64,000 nucleotides of DNA from Pseudoxanthobacter soli DSM 19599 (GTDB lineage: Bacteria; Pseudomonadota; Alphaproteobacteria; Rhizobiales; Segnochrobactraceae), in the NCBI RefSeq assembly GCF_900148505.1, contig NZ_FRXO01000002.1, forward strand, positions 124,001 through 188,000. The letters are read 5' to 3'. Within the stretch, counting starts at the first letter, position 1. The number at the start of each line of letters is the position of its first letter. The translations under genes were made by a program, and so were the position numbers. The notes beneath the pieces were generated by a model that saw only the letters and a list, made by a program, of their open reading frames with translations, made no database searches and had not been told where the DNA came from. Positions 1 through 8,643 of this stretch are shown one piece after another.

Positions 1-2
1 CC

Positions 3-1985
3 CGCTTCGAGATCGCCGGCGAGAGAAGCGCCGGCGCGGTGCATCTGGTGGACGACCGCTGGCGGCGGCGCACCGTCGGGCTGATCTCCGGCGGCAATGC
101 CGACCTCGCCCAGCCGCTGCTGTCGCCACTGCATTATCTTTCGCAGGCGCTCGCCCCCTATGCCGACCTGCGCGAGCCGCGCGAGACCGAGGTCGATGCC
201 TCCGTCGAGCGGCTGATCGGGGACGGCGTTTCCGTGATCGCGCTCGCCGATATCGGCCGCCTGCCCGGCCCGGCGCACGACGCGCTGTCGGCGTGGGTGG
301 ACAAGGGCGGCGTGCTGGTGCGGTTCGCCGGCCCGCGGCTTGCCGCCGGCAACGACGACGACCTCGTGCCGGTGCGGCTGCGCCAGGGCGGGCGGGTGCT
401 CGGCGGCACGCTGTCATGGGAGAACCCGCAGCCGCTCGCCGCGTTCTCGCCGGCGAGCCCGTTCGCCGGCCTTCAGGTGCCGGACGACGTGACCGTGACC
501 CGGCAGGTGCTGGCCGAGCCGGACGCCGACCTCGGCGAGCACACCTGGGCGAGCCTTGCGGACGGCACGCCGCTGGTGACGGCGCGCAAGCGCGGCGAAG
601 GCTGGATCGTGCTGTTCCACGTCACCGCCGACACCGCGTGGTCGAACCTGCCGCTGTCGGGCACGTTCGTGGAGATGCTGCGCCGGATCGTGGCGTTCTC
701 GGCCGCCGGTTCGGGCAGCGGCGAAGTGGCGAGCGGCCAGCCGCTGCCGCCGGTGAGCGTGCTCGACGGCCTCGGACGGCTGGTGCCGCCGGGACCGGAC
801 GTGCAGCCGATCGCCCCCGGGACGGATCTCGACAAGGCCCCGATCGGCCCGACCCATCCGCCCGGGCTCTACGGCGCCGAGCAGGCCTATCGCGTTCTGA
901 ACCTGTTCAGCGGCGCGGTGACGCTGACGCCGTTCGATCCCGGCGCGCTGGGCGGCCGTGCCCACCGCGCCGACCTTGCGACCGAAGGGCCGGTGGACCT
1001 GAAACCGTGGCTGCTGGGGGCCGTCATGATCCTGTTCCTCGCCGACAGCCTCGTCGTGCTCCTGCTCGGCCGTGGCCTCGGATGGCGGCGCCCGGCGGCC
1101 GCGGCGTCGCTGATCGCGGCGGCGCTTCTCGCCGCGCCGCTGCTGGTCGCGCCCTCCGGCCCGGCCCGGGCGGCCGAGCCCACCGCGTCCGCGAGCGCCC
1201 CCGCGCCGGCCAGCGATCCCGCCGCCGTGCGGTTCGCAGAGGAGGCGACGACGGCGACGCGGATCGGCTACGTCACCACCGGCAACGCCACCATCGACGA
1301 GGAAAGCCGCCTCGGTCTCGAGGGGCTCACCCGCTTTCTCGGCGAGCGCACCGCGCTGGAGGCCGGTGCGCCGATGCCGATCGACATCGAACGCGACGAG
1401 CTTGCGTTCTTTCCGGTGATCTACTGGCCGATCGACCCCGACCAGCCGAAGCCCTCCGAGAAGGCGATGGCCCGGATCGACGCCTACATGCGCAATGGCG
1501 GCACCATCCTGTTCGACACGCGCGACCAGCTTTCCAACACCGGCGGCTCGGTCGGACCGGCGACGGCGAAGCTGCGCGAGATTCTCGACGGCCTCGACAT
1601 TCCGCCGCTGGAGCCGGTGCCGCCCGATCACGTGCTGACCAAGGCGTTCTATCTGCTGCAGGACTTCCCCGGACGGTGGGACGGTAGCCCGCTGTGGGTG
1701 GAAGCCAGCGAGCCGGCGGAGGGCGACGGCGAAGGCGGCACGGCGACGAGGCCGGTGCGCTCCGGCGACGGCGTATCGCCGATCATCATCACTGCCAACG
1801 ACTTCGCCGGCGCCTGGGCGGTATCGGACACGGGCGACTGGCTCTATCCGACGGTGCCGGCGGATTCCGGACAGCGCGAGCACGCCATCCGCTCCGGCAT
1901 CAACATCGTGATGTACGCGCTGACCGGCAACTACAAGGCCGACCAGGTGCATGTGCCGGCGCTGCTGGAGCGGCTCGGCCAGTGA
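3..1985 (+). CDS. DUF4159 domain-containing membrane protein (5' end outside window)
   Basis: The frame is already open at base 3 and reads through without a start, so the N-terminus lies upstream; about 660 residues are visible. The first half reads like a glutamine-amidotransferase-like fold, with a GGVLVRFAGP strand about 100 residues in. Hydrophobic segments follow near visible residues 335-355 and 360-385, then a DUF4159 domain from about residue 418 to the end (RIGYVTTGN and NGGTILFDTRDQ stretches). Family members are usually around 900 residues with an N-terminal BatA-type anchor and sit in MoxR-DUF58-DUF4159 clusters; the next gene fits that arrangement. The biochemical role is unknown. 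The family call is firm; the missing part is inferred. Confidence 0.88.
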   Translation, partial: RFEIAGERSAGAVHLVDDRWRRRTVGLISGGNADLAQPLLSPLHYLSQALAPYADLREPRETEVDASVERLIGDGVSVIALADIGRLPGPAHDALSAWVDKGGVLVRFAGPRLAAGNDDDLVPVRLRQGGRVLGGTLSWENPQPLAAFSPASPFAGLQVPDDVTVTRQVLAEPDADLGEHTWASLADGTPLVTARKRGEGWIVLFHVTADTAWSNLPLSGTFVEMLRRIVAFSAAGSGSGEVASGQPLPPVSVLDGLGRLVPPGPDVQPIAPGTDLDKAPIGPTHPPGLYGAEQAYRVLNLFSGAVTLTPFDPGALGGRAHRADLATEGPVDLKPWLLGAVMILFLADSLVVLLLGRGLGWRRPAAAASLIAAALLAAPLLVAPSGPARAAEPTASASAPAPASDPAAVRFAEEATTATRIGYVTTGNATIDEESRLGLEGLTRFLGERTALEAGAPMPIDIERDELAFFPVIYWPIDPDQPKPSEKAMARIDAYMRNGGTILFDTRDQLSNTGGSVGPATAKLREILDGLDIPPLEPVPPDHVLTKAFYLLQDFPGRWDGSPLWVEASEPAEGDGEGGTATRPVRSGDGVSPIIITANDFAGAWAVSDTGDWLYPTVPADSGQREHAIRSGINIVMYALTGNYKADQVHVPALLERLGQ

Positions 1986-2041
1986 TCTGGCGAGCGGTCC
2001 AGTCCCACGCCCACCCTCGAACGGAAACGAACCGATAGCCG

Positions 2042-4147
2042 ATGAACTGGTCGTTCGCCTTTGCCCCGCTGGTGCCCCTCTGGCTGATCGCCGGCTTCGC
2101 CGCCGTCGTGGTGGCGCTTGCCGGCATCGCACTGGTGCGGCGGATGCGCGGCGCGGTGGTGCGCCTCGTCGCCGGGCTCGCGCTCGCCGCTGCCCTCGCC
2201 AACCCGTCGCTGGTGGACGAGAAGCGCACGCCGCTGTCGAGCGTCGCCGCCATCGTGGTCGACCGCAGCCAGAGCCAGGAGCTCGGCACCCGCGCGGCGG
2301 CGACGGAGGCCGCCCGCAAGGCCATCGAGCAGGCGATCGCCGGCCAGCGCAACGTCGAGGTGCGCGAGATCGACGTGCCGCCCGCCCGCGCCGGGGCGGC
2401 GGCCGACGGCACGCGGCTGTTCGACGCCCTCGCCAACGGCCTTTCCGACGTGCCGCCGGACCGGGTCGCCGGCGCAGTGCTGATCACCGACGGGCAGGTG
2501 CACGACGTGCCGGCGCCGGCCGCGCTCGGCTTCAACGCGCCCGTCCATGCGCTCGTCACCGGCAAGGCCGACGAGATCGACCGCCGGCTGGTGCTGGAAC
2601 GCGCGCCGCGCTTCGGCCTCGTCGGCACCCGCCAGACCGTGCGCCTCAAGGTGGAGGACACCGCCGGATCGCAGCAGGCGGATGCGCGGCTGACGGTGCG
2701 CCGCGACGGCGAGACCGTGGGCACCCAGACGGTGCCGGTCGGCCGCAGCGTCGATATCGGCATCGATATCGCCCACGGCGGGCAGAACATCTTCGAGTTC
2801 GAGGTGGAACCGCTGGCGGGCGAGCTGACCGAGGCCAACAACACCGCGGTCGCCATCGTCGACGGCGTGCGCGAGAACCTGCGCGTGCTGCTGGTTTCCG
2901 GCGAGCCCCATGCCGGCGAGCGGACATGGCGCAACCTGCTGAAGTCCGACGCCTCGGTGGACCTCGTCCACTTCACCATCCTGCGGCCGCCAGAGAAGCA
3001 GGACGGCACCCCCATCAACGAACTGTCGCTGATCGCCTTCCCGACGCGGGAACTGTTCTCCACGAAGATCAATGAGTTCGACCTCATCATCTTCGACCGC
3101 TACCACCAGCGGGGCATCCTGCCGCTGGTCTATTTCGACAACATCGCCGAGTACGTGCGCAAGGGCGGCGCGGTGCTCGTCTCCGAAGGGCCGCCGCAGG
3201 ACCCGGAGACCTTCACCGGCGCCACCCTGTTCGAGACCCCGCTCGGCAGCGTGCTGCCGGCCGAGCCGACCGGCCGCGTGATCGAGGAGCCGTTCCGGCC
3301 GGGCATCACCGAGACCGGAAAGCACCATCCGGTGACGCGCGACCTGCCGGGATCGGCCTCGAACCCACCGGCGTGGAGCCAGTGGTTCCGGATGATCGAC
3401 GCCAACCCGAGTTCCGGCCAGACCATCATGAACGGCGCCGAAGGCCGGCCGCTGCTGATCCTCGGCCGCGAGGGCGAGGGACGCACCGCGGCGCTGCTCT
3501 CCGACCACGCCTGGCTGTGGGCGCGCGGCTACGAAGGCGGCGGGCCGCACGTGCAGTTGCTACGCCGGCTGGCGCACTGGCTGATGAAGGAGCCGGAGCT
3601 GGAGGAAGAGGCGCTGCGGCTTTCGGCCCGCGGCGACGGGCTGGTGGTGGAGCGCCAGACGCTCGGCGACAAGATCGGCACCATCACGCTGACGGATCCG
3701 GCCGGCAAGACCACCGCCGTGGCGATGAAGGAGATCGAGCCGGGCCTGTGGCGGGCGGACGTGCCGGCCTCGGGCGTCGGGCTCTATCTCGCCACCGACG
3801 GCGAGCGCAAGGCGCTGGCCCATGTCGGCCCGCCGAACCCGCGCGAACTCGCCGACGTGCGCTCGACCACCGACGTGCTGAAACCGATCGCCGATGCGAC
3901 CGGCGGCACGGTGCGCCGCATCGAGACCGGCGACGGCAAGGTGGAGATGCCGCGCGTGACGATGCTGCGCAATGCGCCGCGTTATGGCGGCGACGACTGG
4001 ATCGCGCTCAAGACCACCGACGCCTCGGTGCTGGACGGTCTCGTCAAGGTGCCGCTGTTCGCCGGCTTCCTCGGCCTTGCCGTGCTGCTGGGGCTGATGT
4101 CGTCGACGTGGCTGCGCGAAGGCCTGCGGCGGTTCTCGCGGCGCTGA
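2042..4147 (+). CDS. Membrane-anchored protein with VWA-like and GATase-like regions
   Basis: A 701-residue protein starting 56 bases after the DUF4159 gene on the same strand, probably co-transcribed. Two hydrophobic helices lie near residues 10-30 and 38-58. They are followed by a DRSQS motif near residue 74 that resembles the metal-site DxSxS of von Willebrand A domains. Next come beta-rich segments, an amidotransferase-like strand region around residues 340-400 (FDLIIFDRY, GGAVLVSEGP), and a C-terminal helix near 675-695. The pairing with DUF4159 is typical of alphaproteobacterial MoxR/Bat-like loci thought to act on envelope proteins. The exact function is not known, and the amidotransferase fold does not show a clear catalytic triad. 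Confidence 0.8.
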   Translation: MNWSFAFAPLVPLWLIAGFAAVVVALAGIALVRRMRGAVVRLVAGLALAAALANPSLVDEKRTPLSSVAAIVVDRSQSQELGTRAAATEAARKAIEQAIAGQRNVEVREIDVPPARAGAAADGTRLFDALANGLSDVPPDRVAGAVLITDGQVHDVPAPAALGFNAPVHALVTGKADEIDRRLVLERAPRFGLVGTRQTVRLKVEDTAGSQQADARLTVRRDGETVGTQTVPVGRSVDIGIDIAHGGQNIFEFEVEPLAGELTEANNTAVAIVDGVRENLRVLLVSGEPHAGERTWRNLLKSDASVDLVHFTILRPPEKQDGTPINELSLIAFPTRELFSTKINEFDLIIFDRYHQRGILPLVYFDNIAEYVRKGGAVLVSEGPPQDPETFTGATLFETPLGSVLPAEPTGRVIEEPFRPGITETGKHHPVTRDLPGSASNPPAWSQWFRMIDANPSSGQTIMNGAEGRPLLILGREGEGRTAALLSDHAWLWARGYEGGGPHVQLLRRLAHWLMKEPELEEEALRLSARGDGLVVERQTLGDKIGTITLTDPAGKTTAVAMKEIEPGLWRADVPASGVGLYLATDGERKALAHVGPPNPRELADVRSTTDVLKPIADATGGTVRRIETGDGKVEMPRVTMLRNAPRYGGDDWIALKTTDASVLDGLVKVPLFAGFLGLAVLLGLMSSTWLREGLRRFSRR

Positions 4148-4307
4148 GGCAGCAGAACGCGGCCTCAGGCGCCGCCGGGCGGATCAGGGGGCGAACCCGG
4201 CCCGGCGGGCCCGGACGGGCAGCGAGGATCCGGAGCGCGTTCCGTCGTCGGGACCGGATCGGTCCCGCGGGAGCGGCCCGGATCAGGCGCCGCCGTCGAG
4301 GGTGTCG

Positions 4308-4422
4308 AGAGCATAACCCGTTCAGATCGGATCGATCTGAACGACAAGGATATGCTCAAGCTTTTGAATCTGGGGCGATTTCTTGTCGATCTGATGTTGC
4401 CATCAGATCGGAAAGCGCTCCA
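4308..4422. repeat. RIME-like double-palindrome intergenic repeat, copy A
   Basis: Two adjacent imperfect palindromes. The first has GAGCATA outer arms and perfect 10-base inner arms GTTCAGATCG and CGATCTGAAC. The second has inner arms CGATCTGATG and CATCAGATCG with outer GGGCGATTTC and GAAAGCGCTCC. The same organisation recurs at 25507, 54691 and (reversed) 47789. About 20 bases at the right end lie inside the DUF1127 gene and encode its last residues and stop. The structure matches the description of Rhizobium-specific intergenic mosaic elements; identity with that family is inferred. Confidence 0.85.
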
Positions 4423-4633
4423 GGGAACGGCGGACATCGCCCGGGTCGAGCCCGATATCGCGCACGAGGTGCTCGCTCGTCTCCAGCAGCCGGTGCAGGT
4501 CGCGCCGGTGCTGCGCCTCGTCCAAGCGGGCGCGTCGCGTGGCGCCGTAGGCACGGATCGCCGCTGCGAGGCCGCTTTCGCGACCGTTGCGCAGGAGGGC
4601 GGCCCCATGCAGACTGGCATTCTTGCTGGTCAT
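4403..4633 (-). CDS. DUF1127-like small protein
   Basis: A 76-residue protein with a strong GGAGG ribosome site seven bases before the ATG. The C-terminal half (RRDLHRLLETSEHLVRDIGLD) matches the short DUF1127 pattern in which a basic helix precedes a DIG-L motif. Such proteins are common in alphaproteobacteria, and some have roles in RNA turnover and in phosphate or carbon metabolism; no specific role is assigned here. It is transcribed divergently from the LysR gene across about 120 bases. Oddly, its last six residues (LERFPI) and stop codon lie within the intergenic repeat, so its original C-terminus may have been replaced. Confidence 0.7.
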   Translation of the reverse strand: MTSKNASLHGAALLRNGRESGLAAAIRAYGATRRARLDEAQHRRDLHRLLETSEHLVRDIGLDPGDVRRSLERFPI

Positions 4634-4754
4634 GGAAGCCTCCTGTTCGTTCGTTTCCAGGCTGGCTTTATCCGCCCCTTGAGGCGACTACTCAATCGAT
4701 TACTTTGTTCCGTGACCGTGCGTTAAACTCATGTGAAACTCCGTGCGAGGACCG

Positions 4755-5702
4755 ATGCGGCTGCCCTCCCTCACCGCCCTCAGGACGTTCGAGACCGCCG
4801 CCCGGCTCGGCGGGGTGACACGCGCTGCGGAGGAGCTGAACGTGACCCAAAGTGCCGTCAGCCGGCAGATCCGTCTGCTGGAGCAGGAACTCGGCGTCTC
4901 GCTGTTCCGCCGGGTGCATCGCGGCGTGGTGCTTTCGGCCGAGGGCGAACGCCTCGCCGCAACCCTGCATGATGCCTTCAACCGCATCGCCGAGGGCGTC
5001 GACCGCCTGCAGCGCGACCCGTGGACGCTGAAGATCCGCGTGCCGCCGACCTTCGGCGTGCGCTGGCTGTGGCCGCGGCTGCGGCAGTTCGAGGCCGCCC
5101 ACCCCAAGGTGACCGCCGAAGTTTCCATGCTGTGGGCCTGCACCGACCCCGGCGACGGCGGCTTCGACCTCGGCGTGCGGCTGCGCCCGGGCGCGTGGCC
5201 GGCGGAAAACCTGACGGAACTGTTCGAGGAGCGGCTGGCGCCGGTGTGCGCGCCGGCTTTCATCGCCGGCCGCAAGCCGCCGGCGAGCGGGGCCGATTTC
5301 GAGCGCTTCCCGCTGCTGCATTGCGCGAACCACCACGACTGGCGGCTCTGGTCGCGCAACTGGTCCGGCGGGCCGTTCGATTGCGAGCATGGCGAGACCT
5401 TCGACACGCTCGATTTCGCGCTTCGGGCGGCCGAAGCCGGGCGCGGCGTCGCCGTCACCGACCTGGCGATGGCGGAAGACGACATCGCGGCCGGACGGCT
5501 GCAGGTGCTGGTGCCGGAAGCGGTCTCCAACGGCCACGTCTATTATCTGGTCTCGCCCGATCCACACACCGAGCGGCCGGCCGTGCGGCTGTTCCGCAAG
5601 TGGATCGTGGCGCAGGCGGACGAGACGCGCACCGGCGGCCGGGCGGCCGACCGGCCCGAGGCAGCCGAGGCCAACGCGGGAGCCGCGACCGGAAAAGACT
5701 GA
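4755..5702 (+). CDS. LysR-family transcriptional regulator (GcvA-like)
   Basis: A 315-residue protein, the usual LysR length. The N-terminal winged helix-turn-helix spans about residues 1-60 (ALRTFETAARLGG, VTQSAVSRQIR, LEQELG), followed by a substrate-binding domain at about 90-290. Start: the ATG at 4755 is preceded by CGAGGA at good spacing; a GTG four codons upstream is less likely. The RTFETAARLGGVTRAAEELNVTQ style resembles the GcvA/AmpR branch. It is divergent from the DUF1127 gene, a position from which LysR proteins often control the neighbour. The effector cannot be told. The C-terminal tail is Ala/Arg rich and probably disordered. Confidence 0.9.
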   Translation: MRLPSLTALRTFETAARLGGVTRAAEELNVTQSAVSRQIRLLEQELGVSLFRRVHRGVVLSAEGERLAATLHDAFNRIAEGVDRLQRDPWTLKIRVPPTFGVRWLWPRLRQFEAAHPKVTAEVSMLWACTDPGDGGFDLGVRLRPGAWPAENLTELFEERLAPVCAPAFIAGRKPPASGADFERFPLLHCANHHDWRLWSRNWSGGPFDCEHGETFDTLDFALRAAEAGRGVAVTDLAMAEDDIAAGRLQVLVPEAVSNGHVYYLVSPDPHTERPAVRLFRKWIVAQADETRTGGRAADRPEAAEANAGAATGKD

Positions 5703-5795
5703 CGCCCCCTTCCCTCGCAGCGACGAAGCCCGGCTGGGTGGGCCCGGAAGAACGCGCGCCGAGTGATGCGGAGACGTTCAGTCTTCCACGCGGCC

Positions 5796-6227
5796 TCAGT
5801 CGTCCACGCGGCCGCGCAGGGTCTTGGTGCGGCCGCGCTGCACCTTGGCGTCGAGCCGGCGCACCTTCGAGGCGAGCGTCGGCCGCGTCGCCCGCCGCTT
5901 GACCGGCGGCACCGCCGCCTCGCGGATCATTTCGACGAGGCGGTCCACGGCATCCTGCCGGTTACGTTCCTGGGTGCGGTGGCGGTCGGCGGTGATGACG
6001 ATCACGCCTTCCGCCGTGAGCCGCTTGCCGGCGAGCTTCTGCAGCCGGATCGACACCGCATCCGGCAGCGAGCGCGAGCGGCGGGCATCGAACCGCAACT
6101 GCACCGCCGTCGACACCTTGTTGACGTTCTGCCCGCCCGGACCGGAGGCGCGGATGAACGTTTCCTCGATCTCGGCCGGATCGAGGACGATGGCGTCGGT
6201 GACGGGGATCGGATCGCGCGCGGCCAC
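5796..6227 (-). CDS. arfB: Alternative ribosome-rescue factor / peptidyl-tRNA hydrolase ArfB
   Basis: A 143-residue protein with the release-factor signature GPGGQNVNKV; the catalytic GGQ sits at residues 31-33. A basic C-terminal tail (KRRATRPTLASKVRRL and beyond) is the segment that family members insert into the empty mRNA channel of stalled ribosomes before hydrolysing the peptidyl-tRNA. The length matches ArfB/YaeJ (about 140) and excludes full RF1/RF2. The start is taken as the GTG at 6227, with GGAG eight bases upstream and 17 bases after the cupin stop codon; the frame also stays open further upstream through the cupin gene. It probably forms an operon with the cupin gene. Confidence 0.93.
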   Translation of the reverse strand: MAARDPIPVTDAIVLDPAEIEETFIRASGPGGQNVNKVSTAVQLRFDARRSRSLPDAVSIRLQKLAGKRLTAEGVIVITADRHRTQERNRQDAVDRLVEMIREAAVPPVKRRATRPTLASKVRRLDAKVQRGRTKTLRGRVDD

Positions 6228-6244
6228 GGCTTCGGCTCCGGCCG

Positions 6245-6589
6245 TCAGACGGTGAGCTTCTCGCGGATGACGTAGAGCTTGCGGATCGGCTCCAGCGTCT
6301 CCCACGTGCCGCTGAAGCCAGACGGGATGAAGAAGTGGTCGCCCGGGCCGTAGGTCTCGCTGGCGCCGTCGGCGGCGGTGAGACGGACACGGCCTTCGAG
6401 GATCACGCAGACCTCGTCCTCGGTGTAGTTGACGGGCATCGAGGTGACGTCCGACACCCAGTAGCCGACGCTGAGCTCGCCCGCGGGATCGGTGTAGAGA
6501 TTGTCGGCCCCGGTCGGCGTGCCATCACCGATCTTCAGCGACGACTGAAGCCGCAGGGAATGGACGGCGGGCGTGGCGATATCGGCCAT
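6245..6589 (-). CDS. Cupin-domain protein (cupin_3 / DUF861 type)
   Basis: A 114-residue single-domain cupin. The segments GYWVSDVTSMPVNYTEDEVCVILEG, split by a short loop from YGPGDHFFIPSGFSGTWE, are the two conserved cupin motifs, with Glu and His as possible metal ligands. The form resembles the cupin_3 proteins related to ureidoglycine aminohydrolase and EutQ-like domains, but a substrate cannot be given. It lies just upstream of arfB on the same strand, and its 5' side carries repeat copy B. Confidence 0.85.
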   Translation of the reverse strand: MADIATPAVHSLRLQSSLKIGDGTPTGADNLYTDPAGELSVGYWVSDVTSMPVNYTEDEVCVILEGRVRLTAADGASETYGPGDHFFIPSGFSGTWETLEPIRKLYVIREKLTV

Positions 6590-6628
6590 GGAACGGGTCT
6601 CCGGTGCGTTGGTGTCGACGGGGAGCCT

Positions 6629-6705
6629 AGAGCATATCCCGTTCAGATTGAACCGATCTGAACGACAAGGGCATGTTCAAGCTTTTGAATCCGGAGCGAT
6701 TTCTT
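6629..6705. repeat. RIME-like repeat, copy B (first palindrome only)
   Basis: Begins AGAGCATATCCC and carries inner arms GTTCAGAT and ATCTGAAC, then the connecting TTCAAGCTTTTGAATCCGGA and the first bases of the second palindrome, GAGCGATTTCTT. The second palindrome is absent, so this copy is truncated. It lies between the cupin gene and the glycosyltransferase gene, both on the minus strand. Confidence 0.8.
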
Positions 6706-6740
6706 CCAATGGCCGCCTCCGACGCAGACGCGGCGCGGCG

Positions 6741-7742
6741 TCAGATATCCGACCATTCGTAGCCGCGCACGTCCTCGCCGAAGCTCGCGGCGACGAGATA
6801 GCGCGCGAGGCGGCGCTCGTTGAACAGCTTGCGGTAGCGGTCGCGACCGGAGTGGCCGATATCGCGCCACGAGCCGTCGCCGATGATCGCCGTCAGCCGC
6901 TGGGCGAGATCGGCGGCGGTGGAGAAGAACACCGCGTCGTCCTCGCCGAGGAAGCGCTGGTAGCCGATGGAGCGCGGCAGGCAGACGCAGAGCCCCGAGC
7001 CGAACAATTGCGCGATGCGGTCGGAGGAATAGAACGGCACGTCGTTATATTTCGACCAGTTGAGCGCGCATTTCGCCGCGGCGAGCGCCTCGAAATAGGC
7101 CCGTCCCAGCAGGCGGCGCTTGGAGGCGCCGTGGCCGACGATGCGCACCTTGGGCGCGCGCCGCGTCACCTCCTCCAGGAAGGCCCACTGCGACGCCCCG
7201 GGGCCATAGCTCGACACATACATCAGGTCGGTCGACTTCTCCTCGACGGCAAAGGCATCGATATCCTCCATCGAGGCATCGGTCGGGTTCGGGATGTAGG
7301 CGGCCTTGACGCCCGCGGCCCTGAGCCGCGCCAGCGGCTCGCCGCCGGTGGTGACGAACGAGGCATCGACCCGGGGGCCGCGCGCCGTCATGCGCTTCAT
7401 GACGTGGCCGTCGATCAGCGCGTCGCAATCGACATTGACGATGCGGCAGCCGGGCGAGAGCTTGCGGATGGCATCGAGCGTGGCGTCGGTGACGACATCG
7501 GCATGGAACAGCGCGACCAGTTCGGGCCGGAAATGCTCGCAGATTTCCAGAAGCGACAGGTTGGAGCGCGCCCGCCCGATCGGCGGCATGGCGGTGTGGG
7601 CGATGCGCGATTCGTCGCGGTCGCGGAAGTGCACGACATTGTGCCCCTCCCGGATCAGCCCGTTGAGGAACTTCTTGTCGTACGAATAATAGAAGCCCGC
7701 GAACTTGTTCTTGTAGCCGGGGCCGCAGAGGATGATCCGCAT
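6741..7742 (-). CDS. Glycosyltransferase family protein (GT-B like, CgeB-related)
   Basis: A 333-residue soluble protein. The N-terminus MRIILCGPGYKNK looks like the first strand of a GT-B Rossmann fold, and a second nucleotide-sugar-binding half starts near residue 175 (DLMYVSSYGPG). The C-terminal half, with NWSKYNDVPFYSSDRIAQLF, GSGLCVCLP and LGEDDAVFF, matches the Glyco_trans_1_2 pattern of CgeB-like enzymes, where the Glu/Asp after the G-F/L-loop contacts the sugar nucleotide. Donor and acceptor are unknown. It stands alone, not in an obvious polysaccharide cluster. Confidence 0.78.
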   Translation of the reverse strand: MRIILCGPGYKNKFAGFYYSYDKKFLNGLIREGHNVVHFRDRDESRIAHTAMPPIGRARSNLSLLEICEHFRPELVALFHADVVTDATLDAIRKLSPGCRIVNVDCDALIDGHVMKRMTARGPRVDASFVTTGGEPLARLRAAGVKAAYIPNPTDASMEDIDAFAVEEKSTDLMYVSSYGPGASQWAFLEEVTRRAPKVRIVGHGASKRRLLGRAYFEALAAAKCALNWSKYNDVPFYSSDRIAQLFGSGLCVCLPRSIGYQRFLGEDDAVFFSTAADLAQRLTAIIGDGSWRDIGHSGRDRYRKLFNERRLARYLVAASFGEDVRGYEWSDI

Positions 7743-8001
7743 GAGGCTTCAGAAGGCGTTGGCGCCGGCGGCGCGGGACGGGAGGTCAGGGGCGCATTCG
7801 AACGGCATCGGTTCTCCGTAATCGACCGGCGCGGCCGCGTCCATCCCCCGGCGGTGTGTGGGCACGCCGGCAAGACCTGATAACCCCCCGGCAGGTGGGG
7901 TGGGCTTCAGCGTCTCCCCGACAGAGGCCCCGCCTTGACAACGACCCGGCCGGACCTGATCTGCGGGACCAGACTTCAGCACGGACACGGTAACCGCCTC
8001 C

Positions 8002-8643
8002 ATGCCCCACCACGCCCCTCCCCCCGCCTCGTCGCCGCCGCCGGAACCGCTTGAGATGGGGCCGGATGAGGCGGTGCTGGCGTTTCTGGAGGCGCGGCGC
8101 TCGCCGCCGCTGCGGTCGCTGGCCGCGCCCGGGCCTTCGGCGGAGGACCTGGCGCGGATGCTCGCCATCGCCGCGCGGGTGCCGGACCACGGACGGCTGG
8201 TGCCGTGGCGATTCATCGTCATTGAGGGCGATGCCCGGCGCGCGGCCGGGGAGCGGCTGGACCGGCTCTATGCCGAGCAGAATCCCGGGCTCGACCCCGC
8301 AAAGGCGGACATGTGGACGCTCTACCTGATGCGGGCGCCGACCGTGGTGGTCGTCGTCAGCCGCGCCGATTCCGCCGCCAAGGTGCCGGAATGGAACCAG
8401 CAGCTTTCGGCCGGCGCGGCAGGCATGGCGCTGACGATGGCGGCGGCGGCCATGGGCTTCGCCAGCCAGTGGCTGCTGAAATGGCCGGTCCGCGATCCCG
8501 ACGCCGCCGCCCTGCTCGGCATCGGCCGGGATGAACGCGCCGCCGGCATGTTCCACATCGGCCGCCCCAGCCTGATCGCGCCGGACCGGCCGCGCCCGGC
8601 CCCCGAATCCGTCGTGACGCGCTGGTCGCCGGACGAGGCGTGA
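8002..8643 (+). CDS. Nitroreductase family protein (YdjA-like), first paralogue
   Basis: A 213-residue FMN-type nitroreductase. It shows the N-terminal RRSPPLRSLAAPGPS flavin-phosphate segment, the IAARVPDHGRLVPWRFI motif typical of the small YdjA branch, and a GMALTMAAAAMGFASQW helix. It probably acts as a dimeric NAD(P)H-dependent flavoenzyme; the substrate is unknown. The Pro-rich first 18 residues are unusual, and an ATG at 8056 (MGPDEAV) is a plausible alternative start. A close paralogue lies at 52467-53060. Confidence 0.88.
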   Translation: MPHHAPPPASSPPPEPLEMGPDEAVLAFLEARRSPPLRSLAAPGPSAEDLARMLAIAARVPDHGRLVPWRFIVIEGDARRAAGERLDRLYAEQNPGLDPAKADMWTLYLMRAPTVVVVVSRADSAAKVPEWNQQLSAGAAGMALTMAAAAMGFASQWLLKWPVRDPDAAALLGIGRDERAAGMFHIGRPSLIAPDRPRPAPESVVTRWSPDEA

